A stretch of 64,000 nt of DNA from Pleurodeles waltl (GCF_031143425.1 NC_090439.1:641949465-642013464); one strand, 5' to 3'. Counted from the first letter of the stretch, positions 42,616 to 54,928 are shown. Notes: generated by a model from the sequence alone, not told the origin. A program made the numbers and translations.

Positions 42616-45053
42616 ATGCAGTGCAGGCAGTGTTTGAGTGTTGTTGAAGTTGACATTAGAAAGAAGCAATTTGAAACCACAAATTTGCTACTTTTATCTC
42701 ATGCGTGGGAGGGAAAAGTACATTATCACAGAAGGTCACTATTTGAGAAAACAGAAATCGCATATGCAACAGCTGCTCTCATTCCACAACAGCCTTGATC
42801 ACTCAGCATCAAAAAACTTCCATTTTAAAGTAACTGAAACACTGGGTGAATGGAAGAAATGGAAATACCCTTCAAGTAGCAGGCTGAGATAGCCGGTGAT
42901 GTACTACGCCAAATCATAGAATGGCTCTCAGAAGTCTCACAGTCGGTTCCACTAAGAAAAACCTCCTTTACCCCACTCATGCACTTGTAATCGAAAGGCA
43001 GACCCCACACTTCATGAATGAAGCTCTCACCTAAATGCTCAAACCTCCCAATAAGAACATATTCAGACATGAAGTGAATTGAAAGGCCTATATTGGCATG
43101 GATGTCACCCCATGACTCTGTAAAAGTCAGCTTTTCTGTATTAAGCATGCTATAACCAGCTTCCTTCTTTGCCATTATCTGTTGTTTTCGTGTGAGGGCA
43201 AATGCTGTAAATAACTCTTTCAAGTTTACGTGCTTCCAGGGCACGAGGTTTGCTTTAAGATACTGGAAAGTCCAACTCAATTGCATAATGGACCTCAGGT
43301 GACTTTGTCCATGTTGTAATAACGGCATATCATTCTGAATAAAATCTATTGCAGTGACATGCTGTTGTTTAATGTGTAAATGGGAGCAGAAAATGTATTC
43401 TTACCATTATCGACAACGGCTAATGCTTTCTCTAAATTTGCCTGATGTATTTGCCTTAACCGAGCAGCAGCTTCCATTTGTGAAAGCTTCCATATTTCAT
43501 TGTATAAAATAATATTTTGGAGCATGGTTTCCGAGGACCTAACAAGAAATCTTGCAAGTCTATGTCCTCAGAGAGGAGAGCAAGGTGCTCCTTAACAGCT
43601 GTCAATGTGGAGTGTTGCAACCATTGCTGACATAATTTGCTCATGCTATATGTGGTGACTATGCTTGCATGTTGTGTGGTGACATAAGGAGGGTTTAGTC
43701 TGCTTGTTTTAAAACTCAGTGTAGAGTTAATAAAATGTGCATGAGAACCACTTGTGTCCAATGGCCACAATAACCACCCCTTGGGACCTGAAAGTGCTGA
43801 ATTAAATGTATTGTTTTTAACTACCATTGAGCTGGTCTTCCGTAAAATTCACAACATGTAGGCAATTCTCAAATTTTGGTATTGAGGTAATACTGGGCAC
43901 AGTCATATCTTCAACTTTTGTTAAACCCAAGCAAGTTATTTGTAGAACAGTTTATTTCAGAAAAATGATCTACGTTGTTATCAAGCATGCTTTAAATAAG
44001 GTGTCTGTGCCTTGTACCTGCCAGTCTTTCATTCCCCAAATTGTTTTTAAATCAGTTGTGTTTTTCCAATATTCATAGCCTTGTATAGCCAAGTGGGAGA
44101 CAAGTACATTTGAATATATTAATGTATTATTGGTGATTATGGTTTTCAGTGCTTTAAATGCATGGCAATTCGAAATAATATGACTTAGGAGCAGTAGCAT
44201 TATGCCGGGAAAAATGTATGGATTTGTCTACATATATTTTGGAACTCCCCACTGGTGGAGTTGAACAATGTTTACATTGTGTGTAATTTAAAACTTGGGG
44301 TACAAGCTCTGTATAGGTAATGGTGCCCATAATAATGGTGACAGAAAATTTTGCCAAAGTCTACAGAATTCATGTACATATCTTCAATTTCAAATACAGT
44401 ATAATATTCAAGCTCAAAAAGCAAAGAATCAACTGTCTTTACATCCCAGTCATCAGACACAACACCAGGTATTCATGATATAATTCATGGAAATTTTAAA
44501 TACATATGGAATTTGAATAGTTTTGATAGGGCTAAATATCCTATGGTACTTTATCCCAAACAATCCCATCAGGAACTAGAAGAGCAGAAATGTTCACTAG
44601 AGACAAGTCACTTCACACGTTTTGGGAAGACAAATTAGGCTTTAAAACCTAATCTACAAGTTCAACAGCAGAGCTTTCTGGAACATAATGACCATGTTAA
44701 AGCAAAAAGAAGACAATGGCAAATCCGATCAATAGGAGAAAGGCAAGCAGTGCTAATATAATCCACAGAAAATAGCTTTGATGAATTAAATAAGAGTGTT
44801 TAGGTCAGTTAAAAAGCTTACGTGTACCATTTATAGAAGTGGTAGTTGTGGATAAAGAAAAGTCATCTATGTCAATGAAATAACCAGAAGCACTCTGAGC
44901 AAAAACTGGAGCTGGTGAAGGTGAAAGGGAACTAGTAGATGCCTCTAACAGTTGTTCATCATGAACAACTCCAACAGTTTGTGACGCAGCAGAGGGTTGC
45001 AGATTTACATCTGGGACATTTCTTGTGCATATAGCGGTAACTGGAATCAACAA
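42616..45053 (-). pseudogene. env: Foamy-like ERV copy A1: env, decayed and 3'-truncated
   Basis: On the - strand, a leader-like open stretch from 45053 to 44805 (Ser/Thr-rich, no signal peptide) is followed by a hydrophobic run of about 24 residues (44709-44783, FLWIILALLAFLLLIGFAIV). This arrangement, a cytosolic leader then a membrane segment, resembles foamy-virus leader peptides. Further parts align block by block with copy A2: DDWDVKTVDS, NYTQC-HCSTPP, YKYW, QIHQANLEKALAVVDNG (heptad-like), HGQSHLRSIMQLSWT, LPFDYKC and VFLSGTDCE. The last ~250 bases (42616-42830) are very degraded. The C-terminal anchor seen in A2 is missing because the LINE fragment begins there. Many stops and shifts. 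Confidence 0.75.
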
Positions 45054-47560
45054 AAGTTAATTCTTTCTCCTCCCCAATCTAGGGGAAACAATGTCAGCAT
45101 TGTTTAATGCTTAAGAGGTAGCTCCTGTAAGGTAGTGAGAGGGAAAATGGAACTACCCAGAAATCCTCAGGGTCTACTGTTCAGGATCAGCCACATGATG
45201 CAACTTTATTTGATCAATGGAGACAAAAGGTTTGTCTTTGGAACCAGCAAGTTGTGGTGGAATTGAAGTTCTAGTGGCCTGTATTCAGAGAACGGGCACC
45301 ATTGCTCGGTACGATGGGCCAAACTCCTTCACATGAATCTTTACGAATTTCTGGAAATCAGCCTGTGGAAGTTGTTGAATTCCTCATTCCCAAAGTGGCG
45401 GTGTGTGTAGTGGAACGTTGATCACAGGACTGTGGAAATTAATTGGAATGCCAAACTGGACTTCAAATGGGGGACAACCTCCCAAAGATGTTCGAAGCAG
45501 ATTATTTAATGCTCTCTGCAATTGATATTGGCGATGTCTCCAACTACAACCTGAACCTAAAACTCTAGCTGTTAAGGATTGCTTTAAGTCTCTGTTTTTC
45601 CTTTCGACAATTGAATTTCCCTTGTGATGATAGGGGAAAGAGTAATGCACTGCTACGCCAAGTGTTCCCATGGTGACTCTGTAAGCCTTAGAGGCAAAAG
45701 CAGGGCCCTGGTCCGAGAGGAATGCAGCAACTGCATATGTCTCAATGAAGACTTGCAAATCTTTAATAACAGCACAAGCGTCAGCCGATCATATGGCCAC
45801 ACCCAAGGGAATCTGGAGCAAGAGTCTTCTGCTAGTAGAATGTATTTGTATACACCGTCAGCATTCAAAGGACCACAATACCCCATGTAAACACAGTGCA
45901 TAGGCTTGTTGGACACTAAGAGGGGTGTCCGCGGTGGGCCCTTGATGGTGTTACCTTTGATTTGTTGACAGATATCACAACTAAGGACATACTGTTTGGC
46001 CTGTTTGTATAGAGCATGCCACCAGTAACATTTGTATAATAGTGGAATAGTAGCTGCCACACCAGTTTGGGCAGAAGCAACACCCGCATGAGCTATCTAT
46101 ATTATTTTTAACCTATGATCTTGGATGGGGATAAAATGATCACCCACTAGTTACAAAAGTGATGTTTTGGTCACTTAACTGGTAGGAATATTTTGCTGCA
46201 TGTGCTTTGGATAAGGGGGTACCATCAGCAGTGGCTTTTTACAGCAGCCAATATTTCATTATCCACCCTTGTGTGCGAACTGGTTATTGCGGCCACAGTC
46301 GCCTTGACAACCATAGATTTGGCTGCTTCATCAGCAAATGAATTTCCTGCAACATGTATTCCGACATGTTGATGGCCCAATGTATGTATTACAGGAGCCC
46401 TTGGCAGTCTGTGTTTGAGCTCTGACACTTTCCCCCAGAGCATTTTATGCTTAATGGTGTTTTCTTTGGACTCTCTGACTCCGTTAAGACACCAGTAGTC
46501 TAAGTTGTCATTGAAAAACTGGATGCAACAATACAAATCACACACAGTCAGCATGGGGAATTCAGGATTTGTATGTTCTAGTGCCAAAATCAATGCTTTC
46601 AGTTCAGCAAGTTGTGCAGTACAATCCCCAAGGGACTGTGTAAAGGTTTGTTGAGGGGGGAATTCTCCATCCCTTATCACCCCATGAACAGCTGCACAAA
46701 TAGTGGAGCCTACTTCAGGTTGAGCTGAACCATCAGTGTAAATGATGTATTTGTAATGATCTAGAGCATGACCTTAATGGGCATTGGGTACTCAAATTCA
46801 TATTGGAGAAATGATTGGGTCCGTAACTTTGGGTCAAAGACATAATCAATATGAGTGGCAGTTGAGAAGGTGGCCCATTGTATCCTTTGTGGATGCAATG
46901 CTTTTGTTTTCTGTGGACCAATGGTCTCTCCTTATTGTCAGCCTTCTGAACTGGTCTGTAATTTTTCAGTGGATGCAAAATGCATTTCTGCATTGGAGTA
47001 TAAATGTGATTTCTATGCAATCAGGACTGTATCGTCTTCACTGAATGTGACGTAGGTAAAGCCAATGTCTCCCGGGATGACCACATTTGTTTTGTTTTCA
47101 CATGTATGTAAGTGTTTTGCCTCACACGTCTGTTTGCAATGATCTCAATATTTGTGTAAATTTGAGTGCCCAGTGTTTACTCGAAAAGTCTGGATGTTGT
47201 AGATAATAAAGTGGATTTATGTTGTGCATATCTTGGTATGTATGTTATGCCAAATGTAAAGAATCCTAACAAGGAGTGAGTTTTTTTAATGCTATTTGGT
47301 GGTTGTAGTTGTGCGCACTTCATGAGGAAGTGTGGTGCCACTCCTCCCCTCATTTGAAAGCTTGCATCCCAAAAACAGGACACTGAGGAATCTAAATTGT
47401 TCTTTCATAAAGTTACATTTGTAGCCATGTTTGGCAGATCCCAATACAATGAAATTTACCCCATCCAGATGTGTGTTTATGTCATCATCCATCAGATAAG
47501 TGTCACCTACTTGGGACAATGCCTCAGGATCAATATCATGCATTCTTGATTTTAACACAG
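45054..47560 (-). pseudogene. pol: Foamy-like ERV copy A1: pol (partial RT, RNase H, integrase)
   Basis: On the - strand from 47560: the RT end with QVGD (about 47500-47515) where copy A2 has YVDD, so the first catalytic Asp is lost; then a connection domain. RNase H from about 46740 (YTDGSAQPEVGS) continues in the open stretch 46680-46225, with CTAQLAELKALILAL, VCDLYC and FADEAAK. Integrase has CDICQQ at about 45970, D in AEDSCSRF, D in LSDQGPAF and E in IVERKNRDLK, all three catalytic acids kept. The C-terminal domain is weak. The 5' part is absent: at 47561 the ERV-L LTR starts, so the rest lies beyond the window on the far side of the nested insertions. Confidence 0.85.
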
Positions 47561-48419
47561 TGTTATGCTATCTTTATTTAACCACTGACTCCATTTCGAC
47601 CACTGACTCCATTTTGTGCTTAGCTTATCTTCAGATGCTGTCACATCGGTGGTGCAGGTATTTTTCCACAAAGCTTGTTTTCTACACTGAACGTGTTTTC
47701 GCTTCTTCTCATCAGCACCAGGATGCACCATGCAGGAACATAACATTCAGGATGTGGACTGTAGACATGATAAGAGAGTCTCAGCCTGGGAATGGTTTCA
47801 ATGTTTTCATTACACAAAAGTATTGCTCCTCTGCCTCTGGAATGTGCATTGGAGCAGGGCGTGTTTTAGACACAGACTGAGTTCAGCCATTGCTTGAATT
47901 TCATAACTTACACGAAGGGAGGGGAAGGTTGCCAGAACCTTCCTCTTGGGTTTGTTTAAGGTATATAAGGTGAGGAGGCTTGGCACTGAAGTAGAAGGAA
48001 TTCATTTTGGGGGTGGAAACACTGCCCAGATCAAAGTCCCATCGGGAAGGTTTCTTCTGTCTCAGCTGTCCAGGGTTCCACAACTTGACATTGGCACCAG
48101 GATGATGTTGTTAGATTCGACCCCAATGGTGATGCATTTTTATTCTTAATTAGCTAGCTTCGCTGTGCACGTATATTTATATTCACTGCATGTATTCATT
48201 GTTGATGTATTGCACCTTTTTATGCCTGTCATTGTTTAACTGCTGTGACAATTTTAGCATTTACACATGTTTTACTGCTTTCAAGTTAAATACTCGTGTT
48301 CATTTTTTCATGTAATTTTTTTTTATATCTGGGAAGTGCCTTAATAAATTCATTACTCAAACTAGGAGTGCTGCATTCCTTGGAATCCTTTTCCTCTTAG
48401 TTTGAAGCAAAGCAGAACA
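47561..48419 (+). mobile_element. 5' LTR of the ERV-L-like provirus
   Basis: Starts TGTTATGCT and ends AGCAGAACA, giving a 9-base inverted end with one mismatch. A TATA box TATATAAGG lies at about 47962-47970 and poly(A) AATAAA near 48343, followed by a T/G-containing stretch. It directly interrupts the A1 reverse transcriptase. The duplicated target (about CACAG before it) cannot be checked because the right end of the provirus is outside the window. Confidence 0.75.
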
Positions 48420-48425
48420 ATTTAG

Positions 48426-48441
48426 TGTAGTCGGTTGCAGG
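48426..48441 (+). other. Possible primer-binding site
   Basis: Six bases after the LTR, TGTAGTCGGTTGCAGG is followed by ATACGAA. The second part resembles the complement of a tRNA T-arm (GGATTCGAA type), which is where a tRNA primer would pair. The first triplet is TGT instead of TGG. The tRNA was not identified. Confidence 0.35.
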
Positions 48442-48659
48442 ATACGAAGTGAAAGATTTAATAGTGAAAATGTTTGGCAAAAAGTTAAAGACAGTTTTCC
48501 AGGTGACAAATGACATTCCAGGGTGGGAAAAATTACCCTGTGATGTTCTTTGCGAATGAATGGTCTTGTGGAGCAGGGTAATGTGAGAATTGGAGTGGAT
48601 GTCTTGTCGGTCCTGAACCAAAAACAATATAACTTCCAAAATGTGCCAGTAGAACTGGA

Positions 48660-49860
48660 GGTGATTTATCTATTTTAGGCAGATGGGGCTGGATCCTGTT
48701 ATCTGCTTACAGAAAAATGCATGAGAAAAGTGTTCAGTTAGAACAAAAAAAACAGCAATTGGAGAGGCATCTAGTTGAAGCCAAAAATAACGTAACCATG
48801 CTGTCTTGTCAGAATAAGTTACAGCAGGATAAAGATGATACTTATCAGTCTGTCGCAGAGAAAGCAGCCATTTGTGTTGTGTAATATAGATACCATAAAT
48901 GTAGGGGTGGAGTCAATTAAAAGAAAGTTCATTTAGCCACTGCTAAAGCAGGGCAAGATTGGGACCCTGAAGCTTGAGATGCCAATATTTGCGAGTTTCC
49001 AATTCCAGTGATGAGTCAGTTAAAAAAGGTGGGGGCCAGCTTGAGCTAGACGAACAGAAAGTGATTTGTGCACAGCCTATATTTTCAAGGAAAATCCAGG
49101 GCACTCCACCTCCCCGTAGGAAAGGGGGTTGAGATGCACTTCTCAGAAGATTATTCTCAGCAGGAGATAAATGATATAATGGATAGGTTTGTCAAAAACC
49201 TGCAAAAGCATTGCTTACATGGATGATGTGGTTGTTTGACACAGTACCTTCTGGAGTGGTACTGGATGAGGGAGATGAAAGGAAGTTTTGTATTCTTAGC
49301 ATGGACCCCATAATACAAGAGCAGTTTATAGGTTATGGAAATCAAGGAACAACTAACTTGTTGCAATTAGCAGTTGTGGATGTAGTCAGAAATATCGTAC
49401 TGAATCAGACTGGCCGCCAAATGATAAGCCTAGGTACAGGTTGAGAGATGCTATGCAAAGTATTAAAGAAGAAAGTTAGAAAACTGCTATTCTCTTGGAT
49501 GAGGCTCACAATTTGTTAAATGCTCCACTCACAGGTTCAGTATGAAACAAAATCATTCGGTTAGCTCCCCCAACCTACAAGTAGGTTATAATGACTGTCC
49601 TAATTTATCAGACAGGGCAGAAATTAAAAGATGTGCTGGAGGCAGTTCGAAAGTTAGGGGAGCTTGGAGACTAGACAAAACCAGAGAGAACCTCAAGTCA
49701 AGGTCTGAGGGTCAAACAGATAATAACAGAGTATCTAGGAGAGATATCTTTATGGCGTGGTTGAAGGATGGTGTCAACAAAGAGCAGATAGATAGAGTCT
49801 GTGGGAGATGTACCGTAAGCAAGGACTGGACAGAAAGGAGGGCAGCAGAAATGTAATTAA
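48660..49860 (+). pseudogene. gag: ERV-L-like gag, decayed
   Basis: Near 48720-48850 a frame reads EKSVQLEQKKQQLERHLVEA and more Gln/Lys/Glu helix, a coiled coil as found in ERV-L Gag. From 49225 the capsid-like part WLFDTVPSGVVLDEGDERKF with CILSMD matches the ERV-L pattern of a 'LWD.GA..I.L...EA..LG' block. RRDIFMAWLKDGVNKEQID near 49740 fits its C-terminal capsid end. No zinc knuckle was seen. Stops and shifts are frequent. The protein would form the particle core. Confidence 0.65.
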
Positions 49861-50039
49861 GCAGAATAACAACCAAGTTAATCAGAGTAAATCACTGATG
49901 AACGAAGAAGGAAATGAGAGGGAGAAAATTGTTTCTTCATGGGGGAAGGAGGAGAACGATTCAGACACCGAGTGGTTAACTGCTGAAAACCAGGAAAGGG
50001 AGAAGAATCTCATCGCAGACATGAAAGCATATATCCGGA

Positions 50040-51330
50040 CCTGACTTGGGCAAAAGTTGACAGGTTTAAATCAGATTGGGAAACAGGCCTAGCTCCGGTA
50101 CAGGGATGGGCTCGTAAATATAACAGGCCTCATGCTGATTTAGAAATTCATTGGAAACAAAGAAATGTTCAAAAGGTGCAGGCCTGGGTGGACACTGTTG
50201 CGAAGGCCACTTTAATTTATGGAAATAGAAAAAAGTTTACAGGTCAGCACTACACTAGGGTTAGGTGGAAAACAGACTCCTGCAGTGCAGACTATTGTTC
50301 AAATGAAAATAAGGAGAATGCCTAAAAGAAAATACACTCTTTTGGTTATGTCCCTCCTACAGTATATACTGGGAATTGACATTTTGAAGGGGATGACCCT
50401 ATACTTGGATGATGGTTGTTATGAATTTGGATCAAAGCGATACGGTTCAGTGGCAGTCGTGAGGGTGGGTTGTCTAAAGATACCCCCGTGAATGTGCACC
50501 CGGCAACCAGGTTGGTTTATTCGAAATAATACCGAATTCTAGGAGTGCATGAGGTAATAAGTGAGACTATACAGGAGTTGATAGAGGCAGTTGTGGTGGC
50601 TCAAGTCACGACTGAGTGGAACAGTCGTTTGTGGCCCATGCGCCGAGCGGATGGGCACTATAGAATGACAGTTGATTACTGTAAATGGAACAAACATACA
50701 CCCCCATTGACGGTTGCGGTCCCCGACACCATCACTTGGATTGAGAGGATACAAAAACATAAAGGGACTTGGTATGCAACTATTGATATTGCTTATCCTT
50801 TTTTTTCCATACAATTGACCCCTGAATATCAGGAGCAATTTAGCTTCTTCCATGGCGGCAGACAATTCAAGATGTTAGGGCTCCCCTAAGGGTATGTACA
50901 TAGCCCAAGCACCTGTCAGCGGCTGGTGGCAGAACACACACCTGGATGAAGTATCTTTCATTCCAGGGGTGCAATTGTCTCATTATATTGATGATATGAT
51001 GATTCAGGGAGAGACACAAGAAGAGGTGCAGACACAGGTGGACAGGGTTGTGGAGCTCTTGCAGAGCAAAGGGTGGATGATCAATCCAGATAAGACACAA
51101 GGACCTTCTTAAAATGTGATATTTCTAGGAATCCAGTGGAATCAGAAACATAGGGAGGTGTTGCTGCAGGCCAAACAAAAAATATTAGAATTTGCCACTC
51201 CCCTTAATAAGCAGGAGACTCAGCGATTCATTGGATTGTTTGGTTTTTTGAAACAGCATATCCCTCACCTGAGTTAGATTTTGGCACCTTTGCACAAAGA
51301 AGCATGAGTTTGAATGGGGAGAGCAGCAGC
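50040..51330 (+). pseudogene. pol: ERV-L-like protease remnant and reverse transcriptase
   Basis: 50219-50491 holds a protease relic (LLQYILGIDILKGMTLYLDD, the C-terminal ILGxD-type block); its DTG box is not recognisable. RT follows: WNSRLWPMRRADGHYRMTVD near 50620, ATIDIAYPFFSIQLTPE near 50780 (Asp block A), then LP directly followed by a stop at 50887 where LPxG is expected. YIDDMMIQG lies near 50984 (catalytic YIDD intact) and FLGIQWN near 51124 after another stop. Confidence 0.85.
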
Positions 51331-51419
51331 AGTGTGCATTTGAATTGGCAAAGGAGGCGATTCAACAGGCTTTAGACTTATGGCTAGTATAGGAAAGAGT
51401 CATTGAGTTAGATGTAACC

Positions 51420-52250
51420 ATTCAGGGTCAATATGCGAATTGGAGTAGGTAGCAAAAACAATGAAGAAAGAGGGTACCCTGGGTTTTTGGACCAAAAAGC
51501 TACCAGATGCTAGAGAGCGATATACTCCCTTTGAGAAACAGTTACCAGTGTGTTACTGGTTTCTAGTGGATACTGAGAAAATGACCCTAGGGCACAATGT
51601 GATTCTGAGACCTGAGATTCCAATAATACAGTGGGTGATGAGTTCACCTAAAACTCACAGGATAGCACATGCACAAGAAGCCAGTATAATAAATTGGAAG
51701 AGGTACATACAGGACAGGGCCCGGATGGGACCAGCAGGGACAGCAGCCCTGCATGAACAGGTGGCACAATCCCCCATGCAGGATGATGAGAGGGTGCAGG
51801 AAGTACCAGAGATAAGAGAGTCACTAGTGAGGTGGGGTGAGTCATTTGAATCCTTGTCCCCTGACGATAGAAAGCATGTATGGTTTACCAATAGTTCTGC
51901 AAAGTATCTGGGGGCCAAAAGACATTGGATGGCAGTGTTGTATAACTCAGGCACCAAGAAGTTGGTGCCCACTACAGGAGAAAGAAAGAGTAGTACATAT
52001 GCAGAATTGTATGCTGTACATCATGCACTGAAACATGAATTGCCTGAGACCTGTAACAGTTATCCTGATTCTTGGTCTACTGCCAATGGGTTAGCCACCT
52101 GGCTTCCCACATGGCATGCACATAACTGGCAAATACATTAGAAGGAGGTGTGGGGCAAAGAATTGTGGCAAGAAAGTTGGGAAATGCTAGAGCAAAGTAC
52201 CATTACTGTGTATCATGTAGATGCCCACTGTCCCACCGACAAACCATAAA
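51420..52250 (+). pseudogene. pol: ERV-L-like RNase H region
   Basis: The open stretch 51461-52141 carries the RT-RNase H connection (GFWTKKLPDARERYTPFEKQ, then THRIAHAQEASIINWKRYIQ) and RNase H: VWFTNSSAKYLG at about 51880, where the first catalytic Asp is Asn, YAELYAVHHALKHEL (Glu kept) near 52000, and SYPDSWSTANGL (Asp kept) near 52060. The arrangement 'A.EAS...W..Y.Q.RA' is characteristic of ERV-L. Confidence 0.82.
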
Positions 52251-52259
52251 GCCAAAATC

Positions 52260-53070
52260 TCAATGACAGAAGTGATGACACAGGATTCTGACTTGGTGGG
52301 GATGGCTAAGTGGTCGCACCAAAAATGTGGACACAAGGGAGAGAAGGTCACTAATAGGTAGGCAGAGATTAAAGGGATGCACATCCCTCTAGATTTGATC
52401 AAACCTGTAATTCTTCAATGTCCTATTTGTCAACACACAGCAAACTGTAGGAGGTCAGTTGGGAAGAGGGAAGTTGTCGGGTATATATGGCAGATTGATT
52501 ACATTGGGCCACTACCAAATAGTCACGGATTTAAATATGCCTGCACAGTAGTGGACACTTATTCTGGCTACCTGCTAGCCGTCCCTTGCAAACATGCCAC
52601 TCAGATTAATACTCTCAAAACTCAGGATTTGATAATGTTGTATTACAGAGTCCCACTCCAAATCCAGAGTGACAACAGGTCTCATTTTAAAGGTAAATTA
52701 GTGCACAAATATTGTTCACAACACAATATTGAGTGGATTTATTATATTCCATATTACCCACAAGCTGCAGGACTGATTGAGAGTATGAACAGATTATTGA
52801 AGGCCTAATTACGAAAATTATCTGATGGAACTTTGGGACACTGGAAAGAGCATTTAAATGAAGCCCTCTAAATTTTAAATAACAGACATTTGACAAATGC
52901 AGAGACCCTTTTAATGTGAATGTTAACCCCAGCATTACAGATACAACCTTATGTAGCAACAAATACCATCATGTATTGGCAAATAAAACCAGGAGCCTTA
53001 GCTCCTTACCAAGCCACACTAAAGTCTGCAGGTATTGATTTACATGCTTTAAATATGTACAGATTGAAAC
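52260..53070 (+). pseudogene. pol: ERV-L-like integrase and start of dUTPase
   Basis: Integrase: zinc site relic ending CPICQHTANC near 52420, IWQIDYIGPLPNSHGFKY at about 52485 (first Asp), VVDTYSGYL near 52550, IQSDNRSHFKG near 52660 (second Asp), PQAAGLIESMNRLLK near 52760 (Glu). A degraded C-terminus follows. At about 52990-53065 the frame reads KPGALAPYQATLKSAGIDLH and onward; AGIDLHA is dUTPase motif 1 and its place downstream of integrase is a hallmark of ERV-L. The dUTPase is cut at 53071 by the LTR of foamy-like copy A2, so the rest lies outside the window. Confidence 0.85.
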
Positions 53071-54160
53071 TGTGGTAGTTTGGACTCTTGCTCTGGGCAA
53101 GACTGCTGGTTAAAGGATGACAGTACTTTTGCTTGTACGCGACTAGGCCTTTCCTACAAGTCGCAACTGTTGTTCCAACCTTACCGGCTCACTAGCAGCA
53201 CCTCACCAGAAACACAATAGTAAAAGGTGATTTGTGGCAGCCTTTACGCATGGACTCGAGAATAAGACATCTCAGGGAGTGTCGTGATTAAATGGAGATT
53301 ACCCCTTTCTCACAGATACATCATGTCTCATACAAACACAGGCAATGACAAAGCTGCAGTAAAGTTTCAATAGTTTTTATTTAACACTACTGCAATTTGC
53401 GATAAGTTGCATGGGCTGCAATGATTAGGATAATGAATAATGCAAGAAACAGAATTGTGAAGACAAGAGTCATTATTACAAAGACCCCTCACCATCTTGC
53501 AATGCATAGAAAAGACATACGAGATGCAATATGCCCTAATACCCTAATGTGAAAGGCCTAACTTCCTACCTAAAGGAGAGCTGGGTTTGCTAAACCTAAT
53601 CTGCCATGTCCATGGGAGGAGCCCCCAACCCTCGTTACCTTGGAATGAGGTCTCTATCTCAGACTCCGCAGGGGCACGAAGACTGGGTCAGAGTCAAGAC
53701 GACTGCAGCATCGAGATCAGCGATGGTGGCGATGCCCTCTGGTCGGAATCCCTCTGATTATCTGTCTAAAGTGCGATGTATTTATACAGATCTACAAGGA
53801 CCCCTGATGTAGGTGTGTTCCCAAACAATAGATAACAGACATACTTGGGACGGCAATTAATATAAACAATCCCTCAAAAGTATAGAGAGAGAAAATCCCT
53901 AAGTGTGAACACCTACTGTTTGTTTGTCTTTGTTGCTTGATCTTGGCGCGCTCAGCGCAGTGACACTGATAATGTAACTCATAACAAGTGGCCTAACAAT
54001 AAACAAGGCAGCCATCTTAGAAGAAATAAATAATTAAATGGGCTAAGACAGAGCAAGCTAAGTAGTTTAAAAGTCACTATGTGACGGGGGCCCCAGTCTG
54101 CAAGCCAGAGGCTAAGCTAACTCCTGTTATCCCGTTAAAAACAAACTAGGATTCACTACA
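53071..54160 (-). mobile_element. 3' LTR of foamy-like ERV copy A2
   Basis: On the - strand it begins TGTAGTGAATCC at 54160 directly after the polypurine tract and ends CTACCACA at 53071. A TATA box (TGTATAAATAC) lies near 53776-53787 and a poly(A) signal near 53376-53381, so U3 is about 380 bases, R about 400 and U5 about 300. Length 1090 bases. It is inserted in the ERV-L dUTPase. Confidence 0.85.
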
Positions 54161-54171
54161 CCCTCCCCATT
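54161..54171 (-). other. Polypurine tract of copy A2
   Basis: On the - strand ATGGGGAGGG lies immediately before the LTR start TGTAGTG. Confidence 0.75.
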
Positions 54172-54409
54172 GCCGTAACAGGTATGACGAAGGTACAGGA
54201 ACCCAAACTCTAAAATTGCTCTGAACTAAAAGCTAAAAGCATAAAAATCAGCTAAAAAATCTTTGAAATGTGTTAAAAAGATAATAAAAACAATGTCGCT
54301 AAAATACATACAGAGATGTTAATGTCAACCATGACAAGCACAGGGTGCCAAAGCAAGTTAAATTTAAGTGCATAATTTTAAATCGGGAATGGCAAGCCAA
54401 TTCATCAAA

Positions 54410-54928
54410 TTATTTACTGTACACATGATCTTGAAGAGTGTCATTGAAGTCACCAACCAATGACCTAAAAAATGAGTCAACATCATCTGGTGTTAAATCG
54501 AGTGCGGGGCGGAAAAATGGATCCACGGAGCAGTAGTGAGCAGTACTTTCTGGAGTAACGTCATTCCTTGCAGTGCCCTCGTCCATTGTAGATCTCAAAA
54601 CGGAAGGCTTATAGGTGGCCTCGCGGAGCAACCTCAGTCTCAAGGAGCATGACCGTGTATGAACCCTCATCGGGGACATCAGCAGTTCGTGGTCCACAGG
54701 AGATGTCGGTACAACAGCAAGACAGACCATAGGTAGATGTTCAAAGAGGCACCATATGCACTGGAAGACTGGTTGTACGCACCAGAGAAGGGACCGAAAT
54801 GACAATGACCAGTCATGCTCCAATTCCACCAGCAAGGGTGCACCGAAGATCCGAACCATGTGCTCACGGCACAGTGGAGTTGGTGGGAGCGGCTCCATTG
54901 CTCTGCGTAGCTGGAAAGAAACAACCAC
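54410..54928 (-). CDS. Open accessory frame at the foamy tas/bel position, acidic C-terminus
   Basis: Uninterrupted 172-codon frame on the - strand, overlapping the env 3' end by 65 bases in another frame and ending 240 bases before the polypurine tract. Foamy viruses carry their accessory genes (a transcriptional activator and relatives) exactly here, with the same overlap. The protein has a basic/Cys-rich first half (LLWCVQPVFQCIWC) and an acidic end (PALDLTPDDVDSFFRSLVGD) with the Asp-plus-bulky-hydrophobic pattern of activation domains. Every other A2 gene has stops or shifts, so its openness is notable. I recognise no sequence homology; function is inferred only from position and composition. 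Chance openness remains possible. Confidence 0.55.
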   Translation of the reverse strand: MVVSFQLRRAMEPLPPTPLCREHMVRIFGAPLLVELEHDWSLSFRSLLWCVQPVFQCIWCLFEHLPMVCLAVVPTSPVDHELLMSPMRVHTRSCSLRLRLLREATYKPSVLRSTMDEGTARNDVTPESTAHYCSVDPFFRPALDLTPDDVDSFFRSLVGDFNDTLQDHVYSK

